Source of the DNA: Tepidicella xavieri
Lineage (GTDB): Bacteria; Pseudomonadota; Gammaproteobacteria; Burkholderiales; Burkholderiaceae_C
Length of the DNA: 64,000 nucleotides
Reading direction: 5' to 3'
NCBI RefSeq assembly: GCF_004363315.1
Contig: NZ_SNYL01000001.1
Location: 15,885 to 79,884 of the forward strand
In this document: in pieces, positions 47,059 through 57,469 of the stretch
Position numbering within the stretch: position 1 is the stretch's first letter
How the letters are laid out: every line of letters starts with the position of its first letter
Position numbers and translations under genes: made by a program
The notes under the pieces: model-generated
Told to the model about the DNA's origin: nothing
Databases searched by the model: none
Seen by the model: only the letters and a program-made list of their open reading frames with translations

Positions 47059-47487
47059 GTGTTCCAAGGTGCTTCCTCTCTCAGTCTCGATGCCAAGGGG
47101 CGGCTTTCCGTGCCGACCCGGTATCGTGACGTCCTGAGCGCCACGGCCGGCGGGCAACTCACCGTCACCAAGCATCCGCACGGCTGCCTGATGGTGTTTC
47201 CGCGCAACGAATGGGAAAAATTCCGCGAGCGCATCGCGGCGCTGCCCATGTCGGCGCAGTGGTGGAAACGCATCTTTCTGGGCAACGCGATGGACTGCGA
47301 GATGGATGCCGCTGGCCGGGTGTTGATCTCGCCCGAGCTGCGCGCCGCCGCGGGCCTGAGCAAAGAAGCCATCCTGCTGGGCATGGGCAACCATTTCGAG
47401 CTCTGGGACGCCCAAGCCTACGCGGCCCAGGAGGCCGAGGCCATGCAGGGCGAACTGCCCGATGCCCTCAAGGACTTCTCTTTCTGA
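47059..47487 (+). CDS. mraZ: Transcriptional regulator MraZ
   Basis: A 142-residue AbrB-like DNA-binding protein, first gene of the dcw cluster. It has the two SpoVT/AbrB repeats, each marked by a DxxxR motif: [15 protein letters not shown] and [14 protein letters not shown]. It starts with GTG ([10 protein letters not shown]). It forms ring-shaped oligomers that bind the repeats immediately upstream and represses the cluster. rsmH follows after 9 bases. Confidence 0.95.
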   Translation: MFQGASSLSLDAKGRLSVPTRYRDVLSATAGGQLTVTKHPHGCLMVFPRNEWEKFRERIAALPMSAQWWKRIFLGNAMDCEMDAAGRVLISPELRAAAGLSKEAILLGMGNHFELWDAQAYAAQEAEAMQGELPDALKDFSF

Positions 47488-47496
47488 GGTTCGACG

Positions 47497-48432
47497 GTGC
47501 AAGCGTCCTACACACATTGCACCGTCTTGTTGAACGAAGCGGTCGAAGCCCTTCACATCCAACCAGACGGCCACTACATCGATGCGACCTTCGGGCGCGG
47601 CGGACATGCGCGGCTGATCCTGTCGCGGCTGTCGCCGTTGGGGCGCCTGACGGTGTTCGACAAAGACCCGCAAGCCATCGAGGTGGCGCAGGCCTTGGCC
47701 AGCGCCGATGCACGGGTGGCGGTGCGGCACGAGGGCTTCAAGGCGCTGGCCGAACTGCCCGCGGCCAGCGCGGACGGCATTCTCATGGACCTGGGGGTGA
47801 GTTCGCCCCAGCTCGACGACCCCACGCGGGGGTTTTCCTTCCGGCACGACGGGCCGCTGGACATGCGCATGGACCCCACGCGGGGCATGAGCGTGGCCGA
47901 GTGGCTGGCCGATGCCAATATTGCCCAGATGGCGGAGGTGATTCGTGAATACGGCGAAGAACGGTTTGCTCCACAGATTGCAAAGGCGATTGATCGTCGC
48001 CGACAGGAACGGGGCCCTGTTCGAACCACCGCTGAGCTGGCCGAAATCGTGGCTGGCGCGGTCAAAACCCGCGAGCCGGGCAAGGACCCTGCAACGCGCA
48101 CATTTCAGGCTCTTCGGATTTTCATCAACGCCGAGCTTGAGGAGCTGCAACAAGCGTTGAGCGCCAGCCTGCGGGTGCTCAGGCCCGGGGGCTGGCTGGT
48201 GGTGATCAGTTTCCACTCGCTGGAGGACCGCATCACCAAACAGTTCATGGCACAGCACGCCAAGGCGGCGTATGACCGCCGCGCCCCGTTTGCCGCGCCG
48301 CGGCCGACCCTGCTGGAGCAGGTGCGGCGGGTGATGCCTTCGGAGGCCGAGGTGGCGGCCAATCCGCGTGCCCGCAGTGCCGTCATGCGCGTGGCCTGCC
48401 GCACGTCAGCGCCAGTGGAGGGGCGGCCATGA
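47497..48432 (+). CDS. rsmH: 16S rRNA (cytosine(1402)-N(4))-methyltransferase
   Basis: A 311-residue methyltransferase of the MraW family. The SAM motif is [16 protein letters not shown] near residue 30, [22 protein letters not shown] is the conserved central stretch, and [16 protein letters not shown] near 245 is the catalytic region. It starts with GTG and lies 9 bases after mraZ; its stop overlaps the ftsL start by four bases. The segment from about 47940 to 48000 has visibly lower GC (about half) than the flanks. Confidence 0.96.
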   Translation: MQASYTHCTVLLNEAVEALHIQPDGHYIDATFGRGGHARLILSRLSPLGRLTVFDKDPQAIEVAQALASADARVAVRHEGFKALAELPAASADGILMDLGVSSPQLDDPTRGFSFRHDGPLDMRMDPTRGMSVAEWLADANIAQMAEVIREYGEERFAPQIAKAIDRRRQERGPVRTTAELAEIVAGAVKTREPGKDPATRTFQALRIFINAELEELQQALSASLRVLRPGGWLVVISFHSLEDRITKQFMAQHAKAAYDRRAPFAAPRPTLLEQVRRVMPSEAEVAANPRARSAVMRVACRTSAPVEGRP

Positions 48433-48773
48433 CGCGGCTCAATCTGGTGTTGTTGCTCGCGGTGCTGGCCAGCGCGTTTTACCTGGTGCACCTGCAATAC
48501 GAGTCGCGCCGCCTGTATGTGGCGATGGAGCGGGCCCGCGCGGTGGGCGACCGGCTGGCGGCCGATCATGAACAGCTGGTGGTGCAAAAGCGCGCCCAGG
48601 CCACGCCCGCGCGGGTGCAACAGATTGCGGTGCGCCAGCTCCAGATGCGTCCGGCGCATCCGGGGATCACCGAATACGTGGCGCTGCCTGCGCAGTCCGG
48701 CGCCGATGGTGCGGCCACCGGTCAGGTGCAGCGCCTGCTGGGACCGGCGGCGCAGCCCGGGGGGCGGCCATGA
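48429..48773 (+). CDS. ftsL: Cell division protein FtsL
   Basis: A 114-residue bitopic protein with a single N-terminal span ([20 protein letters not shown], about residues 4-23) and a periplasmic coiled coil with heptads around [15 protein letters not shown]. It forms a complex with FtsB and FtsQ that activates FtsW-FtsI. Its start overlaps the rsmH stop and its stop overlaps the ftsI start, both by four bases. Confidence 0.92.
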   Translation: MTRLNLVLLLAVLASAFYLVHLQYESRRLYVAMERARAVGDRLAADHEQLVVQKRAQATPARVQQIAVRQLQMRPAHPGITEYVALPAQSGADGAATGQVQRLLGPAAQPGGRP

Positions 48774-50503
48774 AGCGCGGCATCACCTACGGCTCCAGCC
48801 CGCTGCTGACCAGCGCCACGCCGGTGTGGCGCAGCCGCCTCATCGTGGCCGGTTTCGCGCTGGCGTTTCTGGCCCTGGCGGGCCGCGCCGCCTATGTGCA
48901 AGTGTGGGGCAACGAGTTTTATCAGCGCCAAGGCGAAGTGCGGTTTGCCCGCACGCTGGAACTGCCGGCCAACCGGGGCCGCGTGCTGGATCGCAATGGC
49001 CTCATCCTGGCCACCAGCGTGGTGGCGCAGAGCGTCTGGGCCATCCCGGAAGACATCGACCGCCAGCACCCCAAGCTGCCCGAGATGGCCCGTCTGCTCG
49101 GCATGTCGATGGCCGAGCTCAACCGCCGCCTCGATGCCCATCCCACTTTCGTGTGGGTGCGGCGGCAGGTGGACGAGCCCATCGCGCTGCAGGTGCGCGA
49201 CCTCGGCATTCGGGGGGTGTACCTGCGCAAGGAATACAAGCGCCAGTATCCCGAAGGGGAAGCGGCGGCCCATGTGGTGGGCTTCACCAATGTGGAAGAC
49301 GTGGGTCAGGAGGGGATCGAGCTGGCCTTCAACGAGCGCTTGTCGGGGCGGCCGGGCTCGCGCCGTGTCATCCGCGACCGTCTGGGCCGCGTGATCGAGG
49401 ACGTGCGGGAGGCCATTCCACCGGTCGATGGACAGGACATCCAGCTCTCGATCGACAGCAAGATCCAGTTCTTCGCGTACGAGCGCCTGCGCGAAGCGGT
49501 GCGCGAGCACAAAGCCCGCGGCGGTAGCATCGTGGTGCTGGACGCCGTCACCGGCGAGGTGCTGGCGTTGGCCAACTACCCGAGCTACAACCCCAACGTG
49601 CGGCGCCACCTCAGTGGCGAGCAACTGCGCAACCGCGCGCTCACCGACACGTTCGAGCCCGGCTCGACCGTCAAGCCCTTCATTGCCGCCTTGGCGCTGG
49701 AACGCGGGCTGGTCCAGCCCGAGACCGTCATCGATACCGGGCGCGGCCGCATGACCATGGGCGGCTTCACCATCAGCGACGTCAAGGACCACGGCCCACT
49801 GACCGTCAACGAAGTGATCCAGAAGTCCAGCAACGTGGGCACGGTGCGCTTGGCCATGCAAATGCCGGCCCGCGACATGTGGGAGACCTATGTGCAGGCC
49901 GGTTTTGGCCAGAAGCCGCAAGTGCCGTTTCCGGGCGCGGTCAGCGGCCGCCTGCGCTCCTACAAGACCTGGCGCCCGGTGGAGCAGGCGACCATGAGCT
50001 ACGGCTATGGCCTGTCCACATCGCTGTTCCAGTTGGCCCAGGCGTACACCGTGTTCGCGCGCGATGGCCAACTGGTGCCGGTGACGCTGCTGCGCAGCGA
50101 CGAGAAGGCCAAAGGCGTGCCGGTGTTCAGCGAAAAGAACGCCTTGGCGGTGCGGCGCATGCTGGCGATGGCCACCGGCCCCGGCGGCACGGCGCAGCGG
50201 GCGCAGACCGTGGGCTATTCGGTCGGCGGCAAGACCGGCACCGCCCGGGTGCAGGAAGGCAAGGGCTATGCGGCGCGGCGCTATCGCAGCTTTTTCGTGG
50301 GTTTGGCGCCGGTGGAGTCGCCCCGGGTGGTGGTGGCGGTGATGATCGACGAGCCCAGCAATGGCCAATATTTCGGCGGCGTGGTGGCCGCGCCCGTGTT
50401 CAGCGCCACCGTTCAGCAGACCTTGCGCGTGCTGGGCGTGCCGCCCGACATGAGCGTGCGGCCCCACATCGTGGCCGAAGAGATCGTGGAGGAGCTTCTC
50501 TGA
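48770..50503 (+). CDS. ftsI: Peptidoglycan transpeptidase FtsI (PBP3)
   Basis: A 577-residue class B penicillin-binding protein of the divisome. One N-terminal span (LIVAGFALAFLALAGRAAYV, about 24-43) precedes the dimerisation region RGRVLDRNGLILATS. The transpeptidase domain has SxxK in PGSTVKPFIAAL near residue 303, SxN in IQKSSNVGTVRLA, and KTG in GGKTGTARVQEG. It cross-links septal peptidoglycan made by FtsW. Its stop shares one base with the murE ATG. Confidence 0.97.
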   Translation: MKRGITYGSSPLLTSATPVWRSRLIVAGFALAFLALAGRAAYVQVWGNEFYQRQGEVRFARTLELPANRGRVLDRNGLILATSVVAQSVWAIPEDIDRQHPKLPEMARLLGMSMAELNRRLDAHPTFVWVRRQVDEPIALQVRDLGIRGVYLRKEYKRQYPEGEAAAHVVGFTNVEDVGQEGIELAFNERLSGRPGSRRVIRDRLGRVIEDVREAIPPVDGQDIQLSIDSKIQFFAYERLREAVREHKARGGSIVVLDAVTGEVLALANYPSYNPNVRRHLSGEQLRNRALTDTFEPGSTVKPFIAALALERGLVQPETVIDTGRGRMTMGGFTISDVKDHGPLTVNEVIQKSSNVGTVRLAMQMPARDMWETYVQAGFGQKPQVPFPGAVSGRLRSYKTWRPVEQATMSYGYGLSTSLFQLAQAYTVFARDGQLVPVTLLRSDEKAKGVPVFSEKNALAVRRMLAMATGPGGTAQRAQTVGYSVGGKTGTARVQEGKGYAARRYRSFFVGLAPVESPRVVVAVMIDEPSNGQYFGGVVAAPVFSATVQQTLRVLGVPPDMSVRPHIVAEEIVEELL

Positions 50504-52038
50504 TGCGGCACTTGTCGAGTGTGTCCGAAGCCGTGCAGTGGCTCCAGGCCCTGCAGGCGCAGCGGCTGGTGTGCGACAGCCGCCAACTGGCACCGGGCGA
50601 CGCGTTCGTGGCCTGGCCCGGCAGCGGGCAGGATGGCCGCCGCTTCGTCAATGCCAGCCTGCGAGCCGGTGCCGTGGCCTGCCTCATCGAGGCCGAAGGT
50701 GCCGAGGTGTGGGGCTTCACCGACGAGCGGGTGGCCGCTTTGCCGGGACTCAAACGGCTGGCCGGGGAGATGGCCAGCGGCTTTTACCGCCACCCCTCGC
50801 AACGGCTGCGCACCGTGGCCGTCACCGGCACCAATGGCAAGACCTCCACCGCCTGGTGGTGCGCCCAATGGCTGGCCGCCGTGGGGGATGAAGCGGGGTT
50901 GATCGGCACCCTGGGCGCGGGTGTGCCGGGGGGCGCGCTTGAGCCCACCGGCTTTACCACGCCCGACCCCACGACGCTGCAAGCCTTGCTGGCCCGATTC
51001 GTCCAGGAAGGCCGGCGCACGGCGGTGATGGAGGCTTCCTCCATCGGCATCGAGGAAGGCCGCCTCAACGGCCTGCAATTGCACACCGCCGTATTCACCA
51101 ACCTCAGCCAGGACCATCTGGACTATCACGGCACCATGGAGGCCTACTGGGCGGCCAAGAAGGCCCTGTTCGACTGGCCCGGTTTGCAGGTGGCGGTGGT
51201 GAATCTGGACGATGCCCGCGGGCGCGAGCTGGCCGACGAGCTGGCTGGCCGCGCGCCAGCCCTGGATGTGTGGACGGTTTCGGTGGACGAGGCCGGAGCC
51301 CGGCATCACGATGCCCGCTTGCGCGTGGTCGAACGCGCCTGGACCGCGACCGGTCTGCATTTCGTGGTCGAGGAACTGCCCAGCGCGGAGCGGGTGGCCA
51401 TGTCGCTCGGCGTGGTGGGGGACTACAACCTGTGCAACCTGCTGTGCGCGCTGGCGGTGTTGCGTGCCGGCGGCGTGACGCTGCAGGCCGCCGCCCAAGC
51501 CAGCCATGCCCTGACAGCGGTGCCCGGGCGCATGCACGCGGCCTGGACCGATGGACCGGCCGAGCTGCCGTTGGTGCTGGTGGACTACGCCCACACCCCC
51601 GATGCCTTGGAAAAAGCCTTGCGCGCGCTGCAGCCGCTGGCCGCGCACCGGGGCGGACGGTTGTGGTGCGTGTTTGGCTGCGGGGGCGACCGCGACCGCA
51701 CCAAGCGCCCGTTGATGGCCGCCGCCGCCGAGCGCGAGGCGGCCCGGTTGGTGCTGACCAGCGACAACCCGCGCAGCGAAGACCCGTTGCAGATCCTCCT
51801 CGACATGCAGGCCGGCTTGACCGAGCCGGTCCGCGCCATCGTCGAGCCCGATCGCGCCGAAGCCATCCGTGAAGCCGTGCAGATGGCCGATGCCCGTGAT
51901 GTGATCCTGCTGGCCGGCAAGGGGCACGAGGACTATCAGGAAGTGGCTGGCGAACGGCGTCCGTTTTCCGACGTGGTGCAGGGCCGTCTGGCGCTGCAGG
52001 CCCGCTGGCAGGCGCAACAGTCAGGGGGGCAGGCATGA
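50503..52038 (+). CDS. murE: UDP-MurNAc-L-Ala-D-Glu:meso-diaminopimelate ligase
   Basis: A 511-residue Mur ligase adding the third residue to the peptidoglycan stem. The ATP site is VAVTGTNGKTSTAWW near residue 105, EASSIGIEEGR and [18 protein letters not shown] are central-domain motifs, and LTSDNPRSEDP carries the DNPR motif that selects meso-diaminopimelate. It starts at ATG 50503 overlapping the ftsI stop; the longer upstream frame is antiphase within ftsI. Its stop overlaps the murF start. Confidence 0.97.
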   Translation: MRHLSSVSEAVQWLQALQAQRLVCDSRQLAPGDAFVAWPGSGQDGRRFVNASLRAGAVACLIEAEGAEVWGFTDERVAALPGLKRLAGEMASGFYRHPSQRLRTVAVTGTNGKTSTAWWCAQWLAAVGDEAGLIGTLGAGVPGGALEPTGFTTPDPTTLQALLARFVQEGRRTAVMEASSIGIEEGRLNGLQLHTAVFTNLSQDHLDYHGTMEAYWAAKKALFDWPGLQVAVVNLDDARGRELADELAGRAPALDVWTVSVDEAGARHHDARLRVVERAWTATGLHFVVEELPSAERVAMSLGVVGDYNLCNLLCALAVLRAGGVTLQAAAQASHALTAVPGRMHAAWTDGPAELPLVLVDYAHTPDALEKALRALQPLAAHRGGRLWCVFGCGGDRDRTKRPLMAAAAEREAARLVLTSDNPRSEDPLQILLDMQAGLTEPVRAIVEPDRAEAIREAVQMADARDVILLAGKGHEDYQEVAGERRPFSDVVQGRLALQARWQAQQSGGQA

Positions 52039-53438
52039 CCCGGGCCTTGGACCTGCTGCTGGCTGAACTCGGCGGCGCCCGTGTGGTGGGCCCCTTGAGC
52101 GGCCCGGTTCGGCGCGTGCACACCGACACGCGCAGCCTGCAACCCGGCGATCTGTTCGTGGCGCTGCGCGGCGAGCGCTTCGATGCCCATGAATTTCTGC
52201 CTCAGGCGCGCGCAGCCGGGGCCGTGGGGGCCATCGCCGAGCGCGGGCTGGCCGCTGCGGGCCTGGGGGGCGTGGAGGTGCCCGATGCCCGGCGCGCCTT
52301 GGGCGAGCTGGCCGCCCGCTGGCGCGCCCAGTTCGAACTGCCCCTGGTGGCCGTGACCGGCAGCAACGGCAAAACCACCGTGACCCAAATGATCGCGGCC
52401 ATCTTGCGCGCGGCCGCGGGCGAGGCCACGCTGGCGACGCAAGGCAATTTCAACAACGACATCGGCGTGCCGCTGACGCTGCTGCGGCTGCGGCCGACAG
52501 ACCGGTTGGCGGTGGTCGAACTCGGCATGAACCACCCGGGTGAAATCGCGGTGCTGGCGCACATGGCCCGGCCCACGGTGGCGCTGGTCAACAACGCGCA
52601 GCGCGAGCACCAGGAATTCATGGCCACGGTGGAGGCGGTGGCCCAGGAGAACGGCAGCGTCTTTGCCGCTTTGCCCCCGGATGGCACGGCGGTGTTCCCC
52701 GCCGCCGATGCCTTCACGGCCTTGTGGCGCGACCTGGCTGGCAGCCGCCGGGTGCTGACCTTCGGCGAGGCCGCGGCGGGCGCCGACGTGCATGCGCAGG
52801 CGCAGTGGGAAGGCGGGGCCTGGGCGTTGGCCGTGACCACGCCTGCGGGCTCGTTCTCGACCCGTTTGCGGGTGGCCGGGCGCCACAACGTGCGCAATGC
52901 CCTGGCCGCGACGGCGTGTGCGTTGGCCGCCGGCGTTGCGCCAGACGCCATCGCCCGCGGTCTGGCGGCGTTTGAGGCCGTGGCCGGGCGTTCGCGGGCG
53001 CTTTCTCTGCCGGTCCAGGGCGGCGTGCTCACGTTGGTGGATGACAGCTACAACGCCAACCCCGACTCCGTGCGCGCGGCCATCGATGTGCTGGCCGAGT
53101 TGCCAGCACCCCGCATTCTGGCGCTGGGCGACATGGGCGAAGTGGGCGAGCAGGGGCTGGCGTTCCACCAGGAGGTGCTGCGTCATGCGCTGGACCAGGG
53201 GATCGAACACATCCTGACCACTGGCCATTGGATGGCCCAGGCCGCCGCTGCGATCGGTGGCGGCGAGCAAGGGCGGCTGCGGCACCATGCCGTTTTCGAC
53301 GATCTGCTCGCCGACGCCCTGTCGTTGCTGCCGCAAGCCGGCAGCGTACTCGTCAAAGGATCGCGCTTCATGCGCATGGAGCGGCTGGTGCAAGCCCTGA
53401 CCGCTGCCACACAGGAGGGATCGTCCCATGCTGCCTAG
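52035..53438 (+). CDS. murF: UDP-MurNAc-tripeptide:D-Ala-D-Ala ligase
   Basis: A 467-residue Mur ligase adding D-Ala-D-Ala. The N-terminal domain has [19 protein letters not shown], the ATP loop is [15 protein letters not shown] near residue 108, [14 protein letters not shown] is specific to MurF, and the C-terminal domain shows [17 protein letters not shown]. It overlaps murE by four and mraY by eleven bases. Confidence 0.97.
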   Translation: MTRALDLLLAELGGARVVGPLSGPVRRVHTDTRSLQPGDLFVALRGERFDAHEFLPQARAAGAVGAIAERGLAAAGLGGVEVPDARRALGELAARWRAQFELPLVAVTGSNGKTTVTQMIAAILRAAAGEATLATQGNFNNDIGVPLTLLRLRPTDRLAVVELGMNHPGEIAVLAHMARPTVALVNNAQREHQEFMATVEAVAQENGSVFAALPPDGTAVFPAADAFTALWRDLAGSRRVLTFGEAAAGADVHAQAQWEGGAWALAVTTPAGSFSTRLRVAGRHNVRNALAATACALAAGVAPDAIARGLAAFEAVAGRSRALSLPVQGGVLTLVDDSYNANPDSVRAAIDVLAELPAPRILALGDMGEVGEQGLAFHQEVLRHALDQGIEHILTTGHWMAQAAAAIGGGEQGRLRHHAVFDDLLADALSLLPQAGSVLVKGSRFMRMERLVQALTAATQEGSSHAA

Positions 53439-54606
53439 TCTGGCCCTCTGGCTCCAGGGACTCAGCCCCGAGTTGGGTTTTCTGCGGGTGTTCCAGTACC
53501 TCACGTTCCGCGCCGTCATGGCCGCGATGACGGCCCTGCTCGTTGGGGTGGCGGTGGGGCCCTACTTCATCCGCCGCCTGACCGAGCTCAAGATCGGTCA
53601 GCCCATTCGGGGCTACGGCATGCAGACCCATCTGAGCAAAAGCGGCACCCCCACCATGGGCGGGGTGCTGGTGCTGTTTGCCATCACCGTCTCGACCCTG
53701 CTGTGGTTCGACTGGAGCAACCGCTTCGTCTGGATCGTGCTGGTCGTGACGCTGGGGTTTGGCGCCATTGGCTGGGTGGATGACTGGCGCAAGGTCGTGC
53801 ACAAAGATCCGGAGGGCATGCGCTCGCGCGAGAAGTATTTCTGGCAGTCCGTCATCGGGCTGCTGGCCGCGTTTTATCTGGTGTTTGCCATTTCCGAAGG
53901 GTCTAACGAGCGGGTGTTCCGCCTGTTTCTGGAGTGGGTGAAGTCGGGGTTCAGCATTGATTTGCCGGATCAGGCGGGCCTGATGGTGCCCTTCTTCAAA
54001 GAGGTCAGCTACCCCTTGGGCGTGTTGGGTTTCGTGGTGCTGACGTATCTGGTCATCGTCGGCGCCAGCAATGCCGTCAACCTCACCGACGGGCTCGACG
54101 GCCTGGCCATCATGCCGGTGGTGATGGTCGGCTCGGCGCTGGGGGTGTTTGCCTACGTGACGGGCAATGCCGTGTTCGCCCGCTATCTGCTGTTGCCCCA
54201 CATCCCCGGCACGGGCGAGGTGCTGATCTTCTGCGCCGCGATGGCCGGCGCGGGGCTGGCCTTTCTGTGGTTCAACGCCTATCCGGCGCAGGTGTTCATG
54301 GGCGATGTCGGCGCGCTGGCCCTGGGGGCGGCATTGGGCACCATCGCCGTGATCGTGCGCCAGGAAATCGTGCTGGCCATCATGGGCGGGATCTTCGTGG
54401 CGTCGGCCGTCTCGGTGATGCTGCAAGTGACTTGGTTCAAGTACACCAAACGCTGCTACGGCGAAGGCCGGCGCCTGTTCAAGATGGCGCCACTGCACCA
54501 CCACTTCGAGAAGTCCGGCTGGCGCGAGACGCAGGTCGTCGTGCGCTTCTGGATCATCACCATGCTGCTGTGCCTGATCGGCTTGTCCACCCTGAAGCTG
54601 CGATGA
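53428..54606 (+). CDS. mraY: Phospho-MurNAc-pentapeptide translocase
   Basis: A 392-residue ten-span enzyme making lipid I from UDP-MurNAc-pentapeptide and undecaprenyl phosphate. The aspartates of the active site are in GWVDDWRK (DDxxK region), [13 protein letters not shown], and the loop [24 protein letters not shown] near residue 350 is the diagnostic HHH motif. Its stop overlaps the murD start by four bases. Confidence 0.97.
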   Translation: MLPSLALWLQGLSPELGFLRVFQYLTFRAVMAAMTALLVGVAVGPYFIRRLTELKIGQPIRGYGMQTHLSKSGTPTMGGVLVLFAITVSTLLWFDWSNRFVWIVLVVTLGFGAIGWVDDWRKVVHKDPEGMRSREKYFWQSVIGLLAAFYLVFAISEGSNERVFRLFLEWVKSGFSIDLPDQAGLMVPFFKEVSYPLGVLGFVVLTYLVIVGASNAVNLTDGLDGLAIMPVVMVGSALGVFAYVTGNAVFARYLLLPHIPGTGEVLIFCAAMAGAGLAFLWFNAYPAQVFMGDVGALALGAALGTIAVIVRQEIVLAIMGGIFVASAVSVMLQVTWFKYTKRCYGEGRRLFKMAPLHHHFEKSGWRETQVVVRFWIITMLLCLIGLSTLKLR

Positions 54607-56177
54607 AACACGCCTTGCCGCCGCTGAACGATCGCCATGTGCTGGTGCTGGGGCTGGGGGCCTCGGGCCTGGCCATGGCGCGTTGGTGCGCGCTCGCCGG
54701 TGCCCGCGTGACGGTGGCCGACACCCGTCCAACTCCGCCACAGGCCGCCCCACTCATGCAGGAATGGCCGTCGGCGCGCATCGTGTGCAGCGCTTTCGAT
54801 GCCGCGTTGTGGGCCTCGGCCCCCTGGGCGATGGTTTGCCGCAGCCCCGGCATTGCGCCCGCCCAGATGCAGGATGTGCTGGCGGCTGCCCGGGCCGTGG
54901 GGGTGCCGGTGGTGGGTGAGTTGAGCCTGTTTGCGCAGGCGCTGCGGGCGTTGGCAGCCCCGGCGCGGCAGGCCGAGCCAGAGCCGCAGGCCGACCACCC
55001 CGTGCCCTACCGGCCGGTGGTGCTGGCCATCACCGGCACCAATGGCAAGACCACCACCACCGCCTTGACCGCGCATTTGTTGCGCGAGGCCGGCTGGTCC
55101 GTGGGTTTGGCCGGCAACATCGGCCCCACGCTGCTCGATGAGCTGCGCCAGGCGCTCGCCACCGGGGAACTGCCCCAGGCCTGGGTCCTGGAGCTGTCGA
55201 GCTTTCAGCTCGATGGCGTGGAGGATTTCGAGCCCACGGCGGCCACCGTGCTCAACCTGAGTCAGGATCATCTCGATTGGCACGGCAGCATGGCGGCCTA
55301 CGCCGAAGCCAAGCGACGGGTGTTTGGACGCACGGCACTCATGGTGCTCAATCGGGATGATGAGATCGTCATGGGCTGGCAGCCCTCACCCGTGACCGTG
55401 CGCGAAGGGGGGCGCACGCGCACCGAGCCGGGGCGCCCGTTCGTGACGTTTGGCACCGATGGCCCCCGACGCCCGGGCGATTGGGGCCTGGAGACGGTCA
55501 ACGGCATGACCTGGCTGGTGCGCGCCTTGCCGCAGGACGACACGCGCCGCAAAGGGCGCACGGCAACCGACGAGGAAGAGGTCTATCTGCAGCGACTCAT
55601 GCCGGCCGAGGCGCTGCGCATCCGGGGCCGGCACAATGCCAGCAACGCCCTGGCGGCGCTGGCGCTGGCCACCGCTGCCGGTGCGCCATTGGCCCCGATG
55701 CTGCACGGCCTGCGCGAGTACCGTGGCGAGCCGCACCGCGTCGAGCCGGTGGCCATCGTGCGCGACGTGGAGTACATCGACGACAGCAAAGGCACCAACG
55801 TGGGCGCGACGCTGGCCGCCATCAACGGCCTGGGGGCCGAGCGGCGCCTGGTGGTCATCCTCGGCGGCGACGGCAAGGGGCAGGATTTCGCGCCCCTGGC
55901 GCCGGCCGTGGCGCGTCATGTCCGCGCCGTGGCGCTCATCGGGCGCGACGCCGCCGCGTTGCGTGCGGTGCTGGCGCCCACCGGCGTGCCCATGACGGAT
56001 TGCGCCAGCCTGCCCGAGGCCGTGCGCTGGTGCGCGACACAGGCCCAGCCGGGCGACGCGGTGCTGCTGTCGCCGGCCTGCGCCAGCCTCGACATGTTCC
56101 GTGACTACGCGCACCGCGCCGCCGTGTTCGTGGAGACGGTGCGCGAACTCCAGCAAGCGGAGGGCACGCCGGCATGA
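54603..56177 (+). CDS. murD: UDP-MurNAc-L-alanine:D-glutamate ligase
   Basis: A 524-residue Mur ligase adding D-Glu, somewhat longer than the E. coli enzyme (438). The N-terminal fold is [16 protein letters not shown], the ATP loop is [17 protein letters not shown] near residue 145, [12 protein letters not shown] and [12 protein letters not shown] follow. The extra length comes from insertions near residues 110-135 and around 275-335 ([14 protein letters not shown] and [18 protein letters not shown]). The frame is intact. It overlaps mraY and ftsW by four bases each. Confidence 0.96.
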   Translation: MKHALPPLNDRHVLVLGLGASGLAMARWCALAGARVTVADTRPTPPQAAPLMQEWPSARIVCSAFDAALWASAPWAMVCRSPGIAPAQMQDVLAAARAVGVPVVGELSLFAQALRALAAPARQAEPEPQADHPVPYRPVVLAITGTNGKTTTTALTAHLLREAGWSVGLAGNIGPTLLDELRQALATGELPQAWVLELSSFQLDGVEDFEPTAATVLNLSQDHLDWHGSMAAYAEAKRRVFGRTALMVLNRDDEIVMGWQPSPVTVREGGRTRTEPGRPFVTFGTDGPRRPGDWGLETVNGMTWLVRALPQDDTRRKGRTATDEEEVYLQRLMPAEALRIRGRHNASNALAALALATAAGAPLAPMLHGLREYRGEPHRVEPVAIVRDVEYIDDSKGTNVGATLAAINGLGAERRLVVILGGDGKGQDFAPLAPAVARHVRAVALIGRDAAALRAVLAPTGVPMTDCASLPEAVRWCATQAQPGDAVLLSPACASLDMFRDYAHRAAVFVETVRELQQAEGTPA

Positions 56178-57460
56178 ACCAGCCCCGTCTGCCCCATCCC
56201 CTGGCCCGGCTGCTCAGCAGTTGGGGACTTGGACGCGCGGCCAGCACGGCCCAGGCTGAAAGCGGTGAGCTGCCCGTGCGACTGAGCAGCCGCGACTATG
56301 CACGCAGCCGCACCACCGTCGTGCGCGACATGGGCTTTGACCAACCCTTGCTGTGGGTGGTCGTCGCGCTGCTGTGCTGGGGCCTGGTGATGGTGTATTC
56401 GGCCTCGATCGCGCTGCCCGACAACCCGCGTTTCCGCAACTACAGCCATGAGCACTTCGTCATCCGCCATGCCATTGCCATCTGCATCGGCGCCGTCGCA
56501 GGCCTGCTGGCGTTTCAGGTGCCGCTCAAGCGTTGGGAAAAGGCGTCGCCTTGGCTGTTCTTTGGCGCCCTGGTGCTGTTGGTGATCGTGCTCATTCCCT
56601 TCATTGGCAAAGGGGTCAACGGCGCACGGCGCTGGATTCCGCTCGGAGTGATGAACTTCCAGCCATCCGAACTGGCCAAGCTGGCCATGGTGATGTATGC
56701 GGCCGGCTACATGGTGCGCCGCATGGAGGTGAAGGAGCGGTTCTTCCGCGCCGTGGCGCCGATGGGGGTGGCGCTGGCGCTGGCCGGATTCCTGCTGCTG
56801 TTGCAGCCTGACATGGGGGCATTCATCGTGATTGCCGTCATCGCCATGGGCATTTTGTTCCTGGGCGGCGTCAATGCCCGCATGTTCTTCCTGATCGCGG
56901 GCCTGCTGACGGCGGTGTTTGCCGTGCTCATCCTCAGTTCGCCCTGGCGTCGCGAGCGTGTGTTTGCCTACCTCGACCCCTTCAGCGCCGAGCACGCCCT
57001 TGGCAAAGGCTACCAACTGTCCCACGCCCTCATCGCTTTCGGGCGCGGCGAATGGTTTGGCGTGGGCCTGGGGGGCAGCGTCGAGAAGCTGCACTGGCTG
57101 CCCGAGGCGCACACCGATTTTCTGCTGGCCGTCATCGGCGAAGAGTTTGGCCTGGTGGGGGTGTTGGTCCTGATCGCCCTGTTCATGTGGATGGTGCGTC
57201 GCATCATGCAGATCGGCCGCCAGGCCATCGCCCTGGACCAGGTGTTTGCCGGCCTGGTGGCCCAGGGCATTGGCCTGTGGATCGGCTTTCAGGCTTTCAT
57301 CAACATCGGCGTCAACCTCGGCGCGCTGCCCACCAAGGGCCTGACGCTGCCTTTCATGAGCTACGGCGGCTCCGCCATCCTGATGAACATGATCGCCATC
57401 GCCATCGTCCTGCGCATCGACCATGAAAACCGAAAACTCATGCACGGAGGCCGTGTATGA
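56174..57460 (+). CDS. ftsW: Peptidoglycan glycosyltransferase FtsW
   Basis: A 428-residue SEDS polymerase with about ten spans after a 55-residue cytoplasmic N-terminus. Recognisable stretches are [12 protein letters not shown] in the first span, [20 protein letters not shown], the [13 protein letters not shown] region, [17 protein letters not shown] and [11 protein letters not shown]-like [13 protein letters not shown]. It polymerises septal glycan with FtsI. The C-terminus ends LMHGGRV, and the bases encoding it (TGCACGGAGGCCGTGTATGA) carry the ribosome-binding site and ATG of whatever follows. These bases recur three more times in the downstream array. Confidence 0.96.
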   Translation: MNQPRLPHPLARLLSSWGLGRAASTAQAESGELPVRLSSRDYARSRTTVVRDMGFDQPLLWVVVALLCWGLVMVYSASIALPDNPRFRNYSHEHFVIRHAIAICIGAVAGLLAFQVPLKRWEKASPWLFFGALVLLVIVLIPFIGKGVNGARRWIPLGVMNFQPSELAKLAMVMYAAGYMVRRMEVKERFFRAVAPMGVALALAGFLLLLQPDMGAFIVIAVIAMGILFLGGVNARMFFLIAGLLTAVFAVLILSSPWRRERVFAYLDPFSAEHALGKGYQLSHALIAFGRGEWFGVGLGGSVEKLHWLPEAHTDFLLAVIGEEFGLVGVLVLIALFMWMVRRIMQIGRQAIALDQVFAGLVAQGIGLWIGFQAFINIGVNLGALPTKGLTLPFMSYGGSAILMNMIAIAIVLRIDHENRKLMHGGRV

Positions 57461-57469
57461 GTTTTCGGT
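57429..57469. repeat. 41-base palindrome over the ftsW stop / smORF start
   Basis: Arms of 13 bases, 57429-57441 and 57457-57469 (ACCGAAAACTCAT and ATGAGTTTTCGGT), are perfect reverse complements. Between them a G-U pair and CACGG/CCGTG extend the stem to about 19 pairs over the loop AGG. The loop is part of the Shine-Dalgarno GGAGG and the ATG lies in the right arm. At the internal repeat copies the stem shortens to about 12 pairs, and before murG to about 10. Confidence 0.85.
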
